Positions 8,331 through 17,200 of a stretch of 22,666 bases of DNA are shown here, in pieces. A program made the translations under genes and the position numbers. Positions within the stretch are counted from its first letter, which is position 1, and each line of letters starts with the position of its first letter. The DNA lies in NCBI GenBank assembly GCA_030446525.1, contig JAUJNC010000081.1:1-22666 (forward strand), given 5' to 3'. Origin of the DNA: Armatimonadaceae bacterium (lineage in GTDB: Bacteria; Armatimonadota; Armatimonadia; Armatimonadales; Armatimonadaceae). The notes beneath the pieces were generated by a model. It did no database searches. It worked only from the letters and a program-made list of their open reading frames with translations, and had not been told where the DNA came from.

Positions 8331-9228
8331 ATGCCCCTCGCCGCTTTCCCGAAATGTTTTCTCGACGATCTGGTGGTCCGCCGGACGATGACGGCGGAGC
8401 AGTGGGTCGACCAGGCGGCCGATCAGCTCGACATCGACGGGCTGGAGTTCTACTGGGGCTTCACGCCGCACGAGGACGCGAAGCGGCGCTCGCGAGGCTA
8501 CGGGAGCGTATCGAGGCGCGCGGGCTCCTGGATGCCGCCGATGCTACTCGCCCGATTTCGTCCAGCCGGATGCGCGGCGCGCCGCGGTGGACAAGCAGCG
8601 GCACGCCATCGCCGTTACGGCCGCCCTGGGCGGCAGGTTCTGCCGGGTCCTGAGCGGGCAGCGCCGCCCGGGCGTCGGGCGTGCCGACGGCGTCCGCTGG
8701 GCGGCCGAGTGCATCACGGCGCTGCTCCTCCCTGCGCGGGCGTGCGGCGTGACCCTGGTCCTGGAGAACCACTACAAGGACGGCTACTGGCAGTTCCCGG
8801 AGTTCGCGCAGAAGACGGACGTTTTCCTCGAGCTGCTCGACGCCATCCCCGAAAGCCCCTTTTTCGGCGTCAACTACGATCCCTCGAACGCCCTGATCGC
8901 CGGGGAAGATCCGATCGCCCTGCTCGATGCGGTGAAGCACCGCGTCGTCAGCATGCACGCCAGTGACCGCTACTTCGAAGGCGGCACCGCCCAGGACCTG
9001 CGGCGGTTGGACGCCCACCCGCAGCTGGGGTATGCGCCCCTCTTGAAGCACGGCGTCATCGGCCGGGGGCTGAACGACTACGACCGCATCTTCTCCCTCC
9101 TCCGCGGCGCCGGCTTCAACGGCTGGATCAGCATCGAGGACGGAGACGACCCGGCGGCCGGCATGGAACATCTGCGCCTTTCCGCCGCCTTTGTGCGCCG
9201 GAAGATGGCCGAACACGGTCTGGGCTAG
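8331..9228 (+). CDS. Sugar phosphate isomerase/epimerase (xylose isomerase-like TIM barrel), frame-disrupted
   Basis: The protein reads as about 299 residues from the ATG at 8331 to the TAG at 9226-9228. The N-terminus (LDIDGLEFYWGFTPHED) is the first strands of an AP-endonuclease-2/xylose isomerase-like barrel. Between about 8485 and 8570 the sense passes through three frames (LRERIEARGL, then MPPML, then YSPDFVQPDARRAAVDKQ). From there it is clean to the end. The four expected metal ligands are visible: E in VLENHY, D in VNYDPSN, H in SMHASDR and E in SIEDGDD. Members isomerise or epimerise sugars or inositol derivatives; the substrate is unknown. It starts ten bases after the second ATPase gene and may once have followed the HAD gene directly. 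It converges on the arginine dihydrolase with a seven-base gap. Confidence 0.8.
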
Positions 9229-9235
9229 CGGGCGT

Positions 9236-10054
9236 CTAGGGCAGGCGCAGGGTGAGGCATTTGGCCGCGCCGCCGGCCTTCAGGAACTCGGTCAGCGGGG
9301 TGGGATGCGCCTCGAACCCGCGCCCCCGCAGCCAGGCCGCCAGGTCGTCCGAGCAGGCGTTCAGCACCACCGCGTCCCCCACCGACTGGGCGTTGCAGGC
9401 GAAGCGCAAGGCGTCCTCCTCCCCCACGGCCCGCCGGAGCGGCGCGGCGACCCGCGCCTCGACGCTCGCCCGGCTTGCGGCGTCGAAGGCGGGCGGGTAC
9501 CAGAGGAGGTGGCCGCCCGGCAGCGGGCAGAAGCAGGTGTCCAGGTGGTAGAAGCACGGATCCACCAGGCGCAGCGGGACCACCTCGACGTCGAGCGCCT
9601 GCGCGAGCAGGGCGTGCGCCCGCTCGTCGGTGCGGAAGCCGTGCGCCGCCCAGAGCAGGGACGGGTTCCCCCCGTCGAAGAGGGCGTCCCCGGCGCCCTC
9701 GAACGCCACGTCCGCGGGGAGCGGCTGCATGCCCCAGCCGCCCTGCGCGAACCACGTCGTGAAGTGCGGCTCCTCGCCCCGGCGCTCCCGACACCGGAAC
9801 CGCGCCGGGACGAACACGCGGCCGCGCACCAGCCCGGCATTCGCCGTGAACACCATGTCCGGCAGCCCCGGCTGGGGAGGCGCCAGCGCCACCTCCGCTC
9901 CGAGCGTGTCGGTAAGCAAGGAGAACAGCGCGTCCCACTGCGCGACCGCCGCCGCGCGGTCCACGGCGCCCCGGTTCCCCCGCATCCACGGGTTGATCAC
10001 ATATTCGACGCCGAAGAACTCCGGCGGGCACATCAAGAAGCGCGGTTTATCCAT
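9236..10054 (-). CDS. argZ: Arginine dihydrolase (ArgZ/AgrE N-terminal-type, guanidine-modifying enzyme family)
   Basis: This 272-residue protein matches the arginine dihydrolase domain of cyanobacterial ArgZ/AgrE, which converts arginine to ornithine, CO2 and ammonia. It opens with FLMCPPEFFGVEYVINPWM and has PDMVFTANAGL, EGAGDALFDGG, FYHLDTCFCPLPGGHLL and TPLTEFLKAGGAAKCLTLR. The pentein-fold catalytic set is visible: Cys266, His170 and acidic residues near 119-123. Asn21 and Asn72 sit where ArgZ has the asparagines linked to dihydrolase rather than deiminase activity. In AgrE this domain is fused to an ornithine cyclodeaminase; here it stands alone, and a matching cyclodeaminase gene lies at 20965-22275. 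The ATG lacks a good Shine-Dalgarno. A related hydrolase such as dimethylargininase is a less likely alternative. Confidence 0.82.
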   Translation of the reverse strand: MDKPRFLMCPPEFFGVEYVINPWMRGNRGAVDRAAAVAQWDALFSLLTDTLGAEVALAPPQPGLPDMVFTANAGLVRGRVFVPARFRCRERRGEEPHFTTWFAQGGWGMQPLPADVAFEGAGDALFDGGNPSLLWAAHGFRTDERAHALLAQALDVEVVPLRLVDPCFYHLDTCFCPLPGGHLLWYPPAFDAASRASVEARVAAPLRRAVGEEDALRFACNAQSVGDAVVLNACSDDLAAWLRGRGFEAHPTPLTEFLKAGGAAKCLTLRLP

Positions 10055-10358
10055 ATTTCATTGTACCAAGCTAGCACGACTCGTGCCACTTCGCCCGCAA
10101 ACGCCGGCCACCCACAGCCTTTATGTTGAGACGGTAAAGGAGGATTTTTAGCGGTAATGACGGAGGAGACGCACCTCAAGGGTTCGCCAGCGGTAGCTTG
10201 ATAATTCTGTATGGCGTTTGGATGACGACTCCGCCCCAAAGCCGTGGCGAGCTTCTTGGGTGCTCCTTGCGCGTGCTGGGGCCGCGATAACGTTGCTATA
10301 GCGCGCCCCACTGCCCTGGCACGCAGGAGATGCGCGCCGGCGCGTCTAAACTGAGGCT
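10055..10358. other. Divergent intergenic region between argZ and the beta-galactosidase gene
   Basis: These 304 bases lie between two divergent starts. The left end holds the possible argZ -10. On the plus strand a strong AAAGGAGG at 10136-10143 precedes an ATG at 10157 that opens a 14-codon frame (MTEETHLKGSPAVA, stop at 10199-10201). That could be a chance frame or a tiny leader peptide. I see no clear promoter, operator or terminator for the beta-galactosidase gene. Confidence 0.4.
10060..10065 (-). promoter_or_regulatory. Possible -10 element for leaderless transcription of argZ
   Basis: On the minus strand TACAAT ends only five bases before the argZ ATG, and no Shine-Dalgarno is present. 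With normal spacing, transcription would start at or next to the ATG, giving a leaderless mRNA. I see no convincing -35, so this is tentative. Confidence 0.3.
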
Positions 10359-12463
10359 ATGTCCGCCCCGAACCCTACCGCGTCGCCCGCCTTCGTCCCC
10401 GTCCCCGTTCGCCTGCCCGCCGTCCTGCACGGCGGCGACTATAACCCCGAACAGTGGCCCGAGGCCGTATGGGCCGAAGACCGGCGGCTGATGCGCGCGG
10501 CTAACGTCAACGTCGCCACGCTGCCCGTGTTCGGCTGGGTCAGCCTCCAGCCCGCCGAGGACACCTTCACCTTCGACTGGCTCGACCGCGTGATCGACGG
10601 CCTATGGGAGAGCGGGGTTTATGTCTGCCTGGCGACGGCGACCGCGAGCGTGCCCGCCTGGCTGACGCAGAGGTACCCCGACGTCCTGGCGACCGACGAG
10701 CGGGGCGTCCGCCGCCGCCACGGCGCGCGCCACACATTCTGCCCCACCTCGCCCGACTTCCGTCGCCTGTCAGCGGGGCTGGCGCGGCGGCTGGCGGAGC
10801 GGTACAAGGACCACCCGGCCGTGCTGCTGTGGCACATCAACAACGAGTACGGCGGCAACGCCACCGGCGGACGCTGCTTCTGCGACCGCTGCTGCGCCGC
10901 GTTCCGCGATTGGCTCCGGGCCAAGTACGGCGACCTGGACACACTGAACGACCGCTGGTACACCCGCTTCTGGGGCCACACGTATACCGACTGGGCGCAG
11001 GTGGAGCCGCCGTTTGCGAACGGCGAAAACTTGACCCACCAGGCGATGCGTCTTGACTGGAGCCGGTGCCAGGACCAGATGCTGCGCGAGTGCTTCACCG
11101 GCGAGCGCGACGCCGTGCGCGCCGTGACGCCCGACATCCCCGTGACCACGAACCTGATGGGAGCCTTCTTCCCGCTCGATTACCGCGCGTGGGCCAAGGA
11201 GATGGATGTGGTGTCCTGGGACAACTATCCGAGGCCCAACGCCCCGCCCGCGAGCGTCGCCTTCGCCCACGCGCTGATGCGCGGCCTGCGCGAGGGACAG
11301 CCGTTCCTGCTCATGGAGCAGTCGCCGTCGCAGCAGAACTGGCAGCCCTACAACTGGCTGAAGAAGCCCGGTCTGCTGCGCCTCCAGTCGTTCCAGGCCG
11401 TCGCGCAGGGGGCGGACTCGGTGATGTACTTCCAGTGGCGCCGCGGTAAGGGTGGTATCGAGAAGCTGCATGGGGCGGTCGTCGAGCACCACGGGCGCGA
11501 GGACGCCCGCGTGTTCCGCGAGGTGTCCGAGATCGGGGCGGACCTTTCGCGCCTGGGGACGCGGACGCTCGGCGGGCGGGTCGCCGCGCGCGCGGCCGTG
11601 CTGTGGGACTGGGAGAACTGGTGGGGCCTGCGCTTCTCGTCCGGGCCGAGCCGCGACTTCGAGTACAATGACGAGTGCCGCGCGGTTTACACCGCTCTAT
11701 GGGAACTGGGCGTACAGACCGACGTGGTTCGCCCGAGGCCGACCTGTCGGCGTATGACCTCATCGTCGCGCCGTCCTTGACGATGGTGCGCCCCGCCGAC
11801 GCAGCCCGCATCGAGGCGCGGGTCGCGGCGGCGCCACATTGCTGGAGCCACCGTCTTCACGGGCCTCGTGGACGAGAACGACCTGGTCCACGAAGGCGGC
11901 GCGCCCGGCCCGCTGCGGCGCGCGCTCGGCCTGTGGGTGGAGGAGACCGACGCCCTGGAGCCGGGCCGCGACAACGGGCTTCGCCTGACCGGTTCGCTCG
12001 GCGGCCTGACGGGCGCGACCGTCGGCGGCGGGCGCCTGTGTGACCGCGTGCGCGGAGACGGCCGAAACCGTCGCCGTGTACGCCAGCGACTTCTACGCCG
12101 ACGAACCCGCGCTGACCGTCAACCGATACGGCAAGGGCCAGCCTACTACCTCGCGACCCGCCCGTCCGGCGGCGACGACCTGCGGACGCTGCTGGGCGCG
12201 CTGTGCGCCGGTTCGGGATCGGCTCGCCGCTGCCGGACGGCGCGCCGCCCCGGCGGGCGTCGAGGTGACGCTGCGCGTTTCCTCGAAACCGGTGACGGTC
12301 TGCTGTACCTGTTGAACCACGCTGCGGGGCCGGTGTCCATCCGCTGGAGGGCGGCGTCGCCTATACCGACCTGCTCACCGGCGCGTCCGTGACCGGCGCG
12401 GCCGACCTCGACGTGCGCGGCGTCCGCATCCTCGCGCGCACGGGGCGACGGTGGGCAGGATAA
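10359..12463 (+). CDS. Glycoside hydrolase family 42 beta-galactosidase, frame-disrupted C-terminus
   Basis: GH42 enzymes hydrolyse terminal beta-galactosides with retention. Residues 1-465 are in one frame: HGGDYNPEQWPE opening, acid/base Glu163 in WHINNEYGG and nucleophile Glu320 in FLLMEQSPSQQNWQ. The family's zinc-binding cysteine set is present at C128, C173, C175 and C178. At 11732-11734 a C run one base short breaks the frame after VVRP. The trimerisation and C-terminal domains then continue through at least five further frame changes (DLSAYDLIVAPSLTMVRP, DENDLVHEGGAPG, AVYASDFYADEPALTVNRYG, YYLATRPSGGDD, DGLLYLLNHAAGPVSI, AYTDLLTGASVTGAADLDV) to TAA at 12461-12463. The total of about 700 residues suits GH42. 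No signal peptide is seen, so it is probably cytoplasmic. The ribosome site before the ATG is weak. Confidence 0.87.
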
Positions 12464-12513
12464 GGAACAGGCGGGGCGGCGCGCATTCCTGACCTTGGAA
12501 GACTGCCTAGAAC

Positions 12514-12615
12514 CTGTGCCGGAGAAACCGCTGCTGGGACGCCTTGCGGGCCATCGGGATCGTCGAGGGTGTCTCGTTTCTGTTGCTACTGGGCATCGCC
12601 ATGCCGACGACCTGA
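12514..12615 (+). pseudogene. DUF3817-like integral membrane protein fragment
   Basis: A short open stretch reads DALRAIGIVEGVSFLLLLG followed by IAMP and ends at TGA 12613-12615. This matches the first transmembrane helix of the DUF3817 membrane family (EGxSfLLLLgiAMPlK). The rest of that roughly 100-residue protein is not recognisable downstream and no proper start is visible. I read it as a remnant, or the clean end of a badly sequenced gene. Confidence 0.5.
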
Positions 12616-12784
12616 CCCTCCGCATCCTGCGCGCGGCGGGAGACCCGGCACCTCCACCACGACTTCCCGCCCCGTCTCGGAGGCGGCGCCGGGTCGCGGA
12701 GTCACGGACCGACAGCAGTCGCACCACCTGGACACCGGGGCGCAAATGGCGCCGGGCAAATCCACGCCGAGAAGTTCCAGGTCC

Positions 12785-12904
12785 TTGTGGTTGAAGGGCG
12801 GCGAGGCCCATGGAACATCGCCACCGATCGGGATGGTCGAACCAGAGCAGGTAATCCACAATTTTGGCCTCTTCAATAAGGGCGTTATCAGCGTTCGGCT
12901 GCAT
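12785..12904 (-). pseudogene. DUF6883-like gene start, degenerate
   Basis: On the minus strand an ATG at 12904 opens MQPNADNALIEEAKIVDYLL followed by WFDHPD. This resembles the opening of the small DUF6883 proteins (PNAD.AiI…KI.DYLL…HP), which often sit in toxin-antitoxin-like or accessory operons. After about 28 residues the frame appears to shift and nothing further is assignable. It starts 16 bases after the stop of a methyltransferase C-terminal remnant on the same strand. The family assignment is tentative. Confidence 0.3.
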
Positions 12905-12920
12905 TCGTATACTTTGCCCT

Positions 12921-13016
12921 TCATAACCCGTACAGCACCGCCACCCGTTCGTCCCGCTCCCACCCTTCGCACCTGACGTTCTTTGCGTTCAGGCACATCC
13001 GCGCCAGAGAAATAGG
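12921..13016 (-). pseudogene. Second copy of the methyltransferase C-terminus (remnant)
   Basis: The minus strand reads ARMCLNAKNVRCEGWERDER followed by VAVLYGL and a TGA stop at 12923-12921. This aligns with the last residues of the Eco57I-type methyltransferase at 14259 (CLDVKGVGCEEWEREIDER then VAALYGL), with 18 identities in 24 aligned residues plus a two-residue gap. The DNA also aligns (…ACCCGTACAGC against …ACCCATACAGC). Only about 30 codons remain, and the fragment ends directly at the border of the MITE-like element. It is a relic of a related methyltransferase gene in the same orientation. Confidence 0.65.
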
Positions 13017-13023
13017 CATATTA

Positions 13024-13373
13024 GACGGTGTTATGAACTTTGAATCAGCAATGACTGATGCTGGCTGTTAACAAATAATAGACAGGTCGCTTCATTGATA
13101 ATGCTCGCTTGCCAGAGTTCAAGCGAGCGGACAAGCCGGATTGCAGTAAACGGCGGCTTGCGACTCCGTTGCTTCGCAACTCCGCCGCTGCACACGCCGG
13201 CCCTGCGGGCGGGGCATTCACCCGCCCTTAGCCAGAGGGAAGCCTCTGGACTCCCCGATAACCGGTTCCCACGCCGCAAGCGGCGGGGCATAGACGTCGT
13301 CGTAAAACACGGCCAGCAGCCAATTTCGGTCATTTTTGAGCAGGCTGGCAGTTCCGAAGTTCATAACACGCTC
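13024..13373. mobile_element. MITE-like element, 350 bp, 17-bp terminal inverted repeats, TA target duplication (IS5/IS427-like ends)
   Basis: The ends are GACGGTGTTATGAACTT at 13024-13040 and its near-perfect inverse AAGTTCATAACACGCTC at 13357-13373; the inner 13 bases are an exact inverted repeat. TA flanks both ends (13022-13023 and 13374-13375), as expected for a TA duplication. The ends resemble those I recall for IS5-family (IS427-type) elements. No transposase is encoded. The interior is GC-rich with small palindromes: GTTGC/GCAAC near 13170, AGAGG/CCTCT near 13232 and CCGC/GCGG near 13275. A non-autonomous element or an internally deleted IS fits. Confidence 0.65.
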
Positions 13374-13415
13374 TAGGGAACGGGCACCGGGTCCTTGATA
13401 GTTTTAGCCTATCCG

Positions 13416-13466
13416 CGTTGCCGGTTTCTATACACGGCGTTACCACAGATGGTGGTTCCGGCAACG
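13416..13466. repeat. Long hairpin / nested inverted repeat
   Basis: CGTTGCCGG at 13416-13424 pairs with CCGGCAACG at 13458-13466, and the stem extends imperfectly outward (GCCTATCC against GGGTAGGC). Inside the loop ACCAC (13442-13446) pairs with GTGGT (13452-13456). It lies between the MITE-like element and the end of the leftward operon. No U-tract follows on either strand, so a classical terminator is doubtful. It may be a REP-like or structured RNA element. Confidence 0.45.
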
Positions 13467-13525
13467 GGTAGGCAGTCATCTGACGGGATGTTCTAGCCGA
13501 CGGAGCATCCGCGACGAGGGCAACT

Positions 13526-13543
13526 CAACGACCTACGTCGTTG
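13526..13543 (-). terminator. Hairpin over the last stop codon of the leftward operon
   Basis: CAACGAC (13526-13532), a four-base loop and GTCGTTG (13537-13543) form a perfect 7-bp stem. The loop contains part of the TAG stop of the 81-residue protein. There is no U-run after it, so it may stabilise the mRNA end or terminate weakly. Confidence 0.3.
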
Positions 13544-13778
13544 GATCCGGGACGGCAGTAATTTCCAGCGGGGGCAGAATGAGGGAAACGTCAGCAGGGT
13601 GTTCGCACAGATAGTGGGCGATGTCCTTTTGCAACGCCTCGATCTTGCGAACGTAGGCTTTGGATGTGACTTCCAGAAGAGCAGGATTGGAGGTTTCTAA
13701 CTGGTCGCGCAGCATTTGCAAAGCCTCCTGCCAGAGGACGAGATGGCGCGCGGCGACTTCAATTCCTTTTGTTTGCAA
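13533..13778 (-). CDS. Small helical protein, possible antitoxin-like partner of the upstream DUF6932-like protein
   Basis: This 81-residue protein is almost all helix-forming up to residue 60 (LWQEALQMLRDQLE…KIEALQKDIAHYL), with a proline-rich tail. The TTG start at 13778 follows the TGA of the upstream gene without a gap, so the two are translationally coupled. The only overlapping ATG is out of frame. The helical pattern recalls the N-terminal part of some XRE/HigA-like antitoxins (a pair of helices ending in KIeaLqkdIaeYl), but no helix-turn-helix is present. I would call it a conserved-looking hypothetical; a regulatory or antitoxin role is inference from coupling. Confidence 0.6.
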   Translation of the reverse strand: MQTKGIEVAARHLVLWQEALQMLRDQLETSNPALLEVTSKAYVRKIEALQKDIAHYLCEHPADVSLILPPLEITAVPDPTT

Positions 13779-14215
13779 TCATAGCGGCACCTCAACAGAT
13801 CCTTTAAGAACGCCGTCTTTCGTTTCGTTCCAAATCGAGCGTAGCAAAGGCAGATTCAGTGAATCCTCTGGCGTGTAATAGATGGAGTAGCCGCGTTCCT
13901 GTTCTGCGGTTTCCGCATCCAGTAGCCGGGCGGCGTTCGGGGTTGGCATCCTTTCTCGCTTGGATGCCTGCTGGGGCGATCAACAGCACATCAAAGTCGC
14001 CAGGTTCCGGTTTGGCGGAGATATAGCTGCCGTTCAGTAGGAATGTACCGGTTACCCCATGCGCCCGCAACGCGTCGCGGAGCGCCAGCAAGCTGCGGGT
14101 CGGCTCCGCCCTCCTGCTGCCTTCCCCGCCGCCGAACGTAGCAACCACTTCCTCCCAGGTGGCGCGATGGTGCCCTTCGGGAAGCCAACCGTCCTCGAAA
14201 TGCGGGTATCGGCAA
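13779..14215 (-). CDS. DUF6932-like / nucleotidyltransferase-like protein, frame-disrupted
   Basis: The composite is about 146 residues. It opens MPIPAF (TTG at 14215, AGGA eight bases upstream), shifts by one base after TTTC, and continues EDGWLPEGHHRATWEEVVAT. Then comes FLLNGSYISAKPEPGDFDVL, which has the GS…DxD pattern of nucleotidyltransferase-fold proteins. At 13939-13942 a GGGG run with one base too many breaks the frame again; removing one base gives NPNAARLLDAETAEQERGYS and a clean end at TGA 13781-13779. The LPxGxHxATWEE opening and length match the DUF6932 family, some members of which pair with small helical proteins. It is the fifth gene of the leftward operon and is coupled to the 81-residue gene. 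Its substrate is unknown. Confidence 0.65.
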
Positions 14216-14232
14216 TGCGCGTTCCTGTTGCT

Positions 14233-14238
14233 ATTATA
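14233..14238 (-). promoter_or_regulatory. Perfect -10 box (TATAAT) before the DUF6932-like gene
   Basis: On the minus strand TATAAT ends 17 bases before the TTG start of the DUF6932-like gene and lies just after the methyltransferase stop. It suggests that the last two genes have their own promoter inside the operon. No convincing -35 lies at 16-18 bases, so the strength is uncertain. Confidence 0.4.
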
Positions 14239-14258
14239 CACCGAGCGGCGCAGGCGGC

Positions 14259-17200
14259 TCACAACCCATACAGCGCCGCCACCCGCTCGTCTATCTCGCG
14301 CTCCCATTCTTCACACCCCACACCCTTCACATCCAAGCACTTCTGCACCAGCGCAGCGATGGCAGCACGGTCGGCGTCAGAGGCATTGGGAACGGGGAGG
14401 CTCATTACCTGCGGGGTTTGCATAGCAAAAGTGCGCCGCCCTGCAGCTTCGAGCAGACGCTGACAAGATACTGCCAAGCCGGGGCAGAGTTAAGGACACC
14501 CAACAGGTACAGGTCGTCGGCGCATACCATGAAAGCTTTATTGTTGATGTAAGCGCCCTCTCGTCTCGAACGCAAATGATTGGAAGGTGGCACTCTTGGT
14601 AAAGGATCTTGCGGCTGTCAAAAAGATGGGCGTACTCAGCCCCGTACCTTGCCATACACCACCATTTGTAACGCCCATCGCGACATTCTGGGCGGTTTGC
14701 GAGTTCTGATTTCCAGCGGCTTAGGTGTCGCTCCACTGCTGGGTAAGCCGATATTTCCAAGTTCCAAGGTGAGTAAATCAACCACGAGTTTCGGTAGTTG
14801 ACTGACCATTTACGGATGTCGCGGCCAACGACCAGCGGTTTAATGAGTTCGGCGCTTCTTGGGTCGGCGTCAATGAGTTCGGCGCGTTTTGTACCGTCAA
14901 TCACAAAGCTGTTGTTGAAGCCCGTCTTCACGCCGTAGTAGATTTGCCCTTAACGTACTCGCCGAGCGGCACGCCCACCGCCCTTATCTTGCGCAGCCGG
15001 TCGGTGGAGGCGGCGTCGGTCAGCGTCCAGTCTTTGCCGTGCATGGCACTGGCGTGGCAGGGCGTGGCCCGCTTTGCTGAAATCGCGAGCACGTCCGGGT
15101 ACGGCGGCGCGACTTAACCTGTGTGAAGACGGCGGTGCCACACGGCTTGGCTTTTTGCGCCACGAAAATCATCGGATAGGCGATCGCACCCTGAAATACG
15201 GGCAGGTCGCCGAAGTCAGTGATGCTTTTAGTTGCACAGGTTTCGGCGATGTGCACCCGCAGCTTCGCGCCGTAGTTTGCGGAACCACTTGTTGGACGAG
15301 ATGAAGACGAGCATCCCGCCGGGCCGCAGGAGTTGCAGCGCGCGGGCGTAGAAGTAGCAGTACAGGTCGGCGGTCCCGGTGTAGATGGCAGGGTAGACGG
15401 CCTTCAGCGTCGGCTTCTGCTTCTTGATAAGCTCCTGCCGGACATAGGGCGGATTAGCGAGCACGATGTCGAAACCGCCGGGCCGGGGCGGTTCGGTAAG
15501 CGTGCCGCCGAGGTTTAGTGCGCCGCCCAAGTCGGTCTCGGGTTCCTTCGGCGCAAAGACTTCGGCGAACTCGACGCGCCAATCGAAGCCCTGCACCGTC
15601 TGGCCGGGGTGCGTCCAATTTGCGATGTCGTTTCGTAGCTTCAGGATTTCCCGCTTCAAGTCGGACTTATTGCCCGTATAATAGGGGCTGGCGTAGTCGC
15701 GCTTCATTTTGTCGAACCGCGTGATGTCGGTTTGGCGAAACATATCTGGGTCGCCCGTGCCGCCCTGTGGGTCGGGGGCGCTGAGGCTGTCGCCGCACTC
15801 GATCTTGAAGTCCAGGTTCGGCAGCGGTTCGGGCGTGTCGCCCGTGTACTCGACGGCCAGCGAGAGCCATAGGCGCAACCGGGCGATATTGAACGGCGAA
15901 CTCATCTTTGTCTACGCCATACAGGTTGTTTTGGATGATCTCCAGCTTGCGCCGGTAATCGCTCACTGGGTCCACGCGCTTACTGGCGAAAAGACTCTGG
16001 CGCAGCGCGACGAGTTCCTGAAGCATTCCCAGCAGATAGGCCCGCTGCCGCAGGCCGGATCCACGACCTTAACGTTTTTTAGCGCCTCCAGAACCCTTTC
16101 TGCGTATCGAACTCGCGCGTCGATCGTCCACGAACTTTGCGATTTCCTCGACTCCGCCCAGGTAGCCTTTGAGCGCCTCGCGGCACATAAAGGCGACAAC
16201 CGGGCGCGGGTGTAGTAGGAGCCGGTCTCGTGCCGCCCGGTGACCAACTCCTCGAACATCTTTCCCAGCATCTCCGGGTCCACGGCCACCTCGACGTCAA
16301 GCGGCGTGCTCTCGGTGACGGTGAAGTTGAACCGGGCGAAGAGGTCATTCAAGGATCAGGTCAAAGGCATCGTCTCGGATGTGGACAGCCCCTCGTGTAT
16401 CGTCGGCATCCACCATCTCAAACAACCCACCATTGAGAAAGGGTACGTTACCCCCCGCTCTCGTAACTCTTCCAGATTGTGGACTTCGCGGCTGTCGTTA
16501 AGCGTTCCGAGACCATAGAAGAACAGCCAGTAGAGCCGGTCGCGATAGAAGTTCTCACTTTGTTTCCGGGCAGCCTCGCGAAGAACGGCAAGATAGTTTG
16601 TGCTGCCGCCGAACCGGAGCCAGTCCTTCTTTTGCAGGAACTGCACAAACATCAGGCGGTTGAAGAGCCGCTGCGTGAAGAGCCGCTTGTCGCCCTGCAC
16701 GCCTTCGATCATGCCCTCCACCTGCCCGAACACGCGCCGGTACTCTTCGAAGAACCTTTTTCGTGACCTTCTCGACATCGAAGGCGGCTGTCCCTGCCGC
16801 AGCCAGGCGCCGGCATCCGCCGGGTTGTCCGGCCAGCGCAGCGCGGGCAGATTCTTCGCAGAGGGTGCGGATGGGTTCGTCCGGGCGTCCAGCCGAAGGC
16901 GGAGAGCTTGGCGCGGGCGGGTTATCTTTGTCCCCGGTGAAGTGCGCGATGGTGAGCTTCTGGAAGTCGGGGCTGGCGCAGAGGAACAGCAGGTTTTCCT
17001 TCTCCCAGGTCGGCAGGTTGGACTGTCTGCGCTGATTGGGCACCAGGCCGCGCAGGACCCGCGCAGGGCGGTGCGATAAACACGGTCGGAGGCGAACTCG
17101 ACGAGGAAGACGCCCCATGGCTGGTCCGCGGTGAATGGCCGTATCTGGCGCACGCGCCCTACCTTCCCGGAGACGGACTCCGTCAGGCCGAGTTCGTCGG

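Noticed and set aside
13095..13376. 93-codon open frame inside the MITE-like element
   Set aside because: Arg/Pro-rich translation from palindromic DNA with no transposase motif; the end overlaps the TIR.
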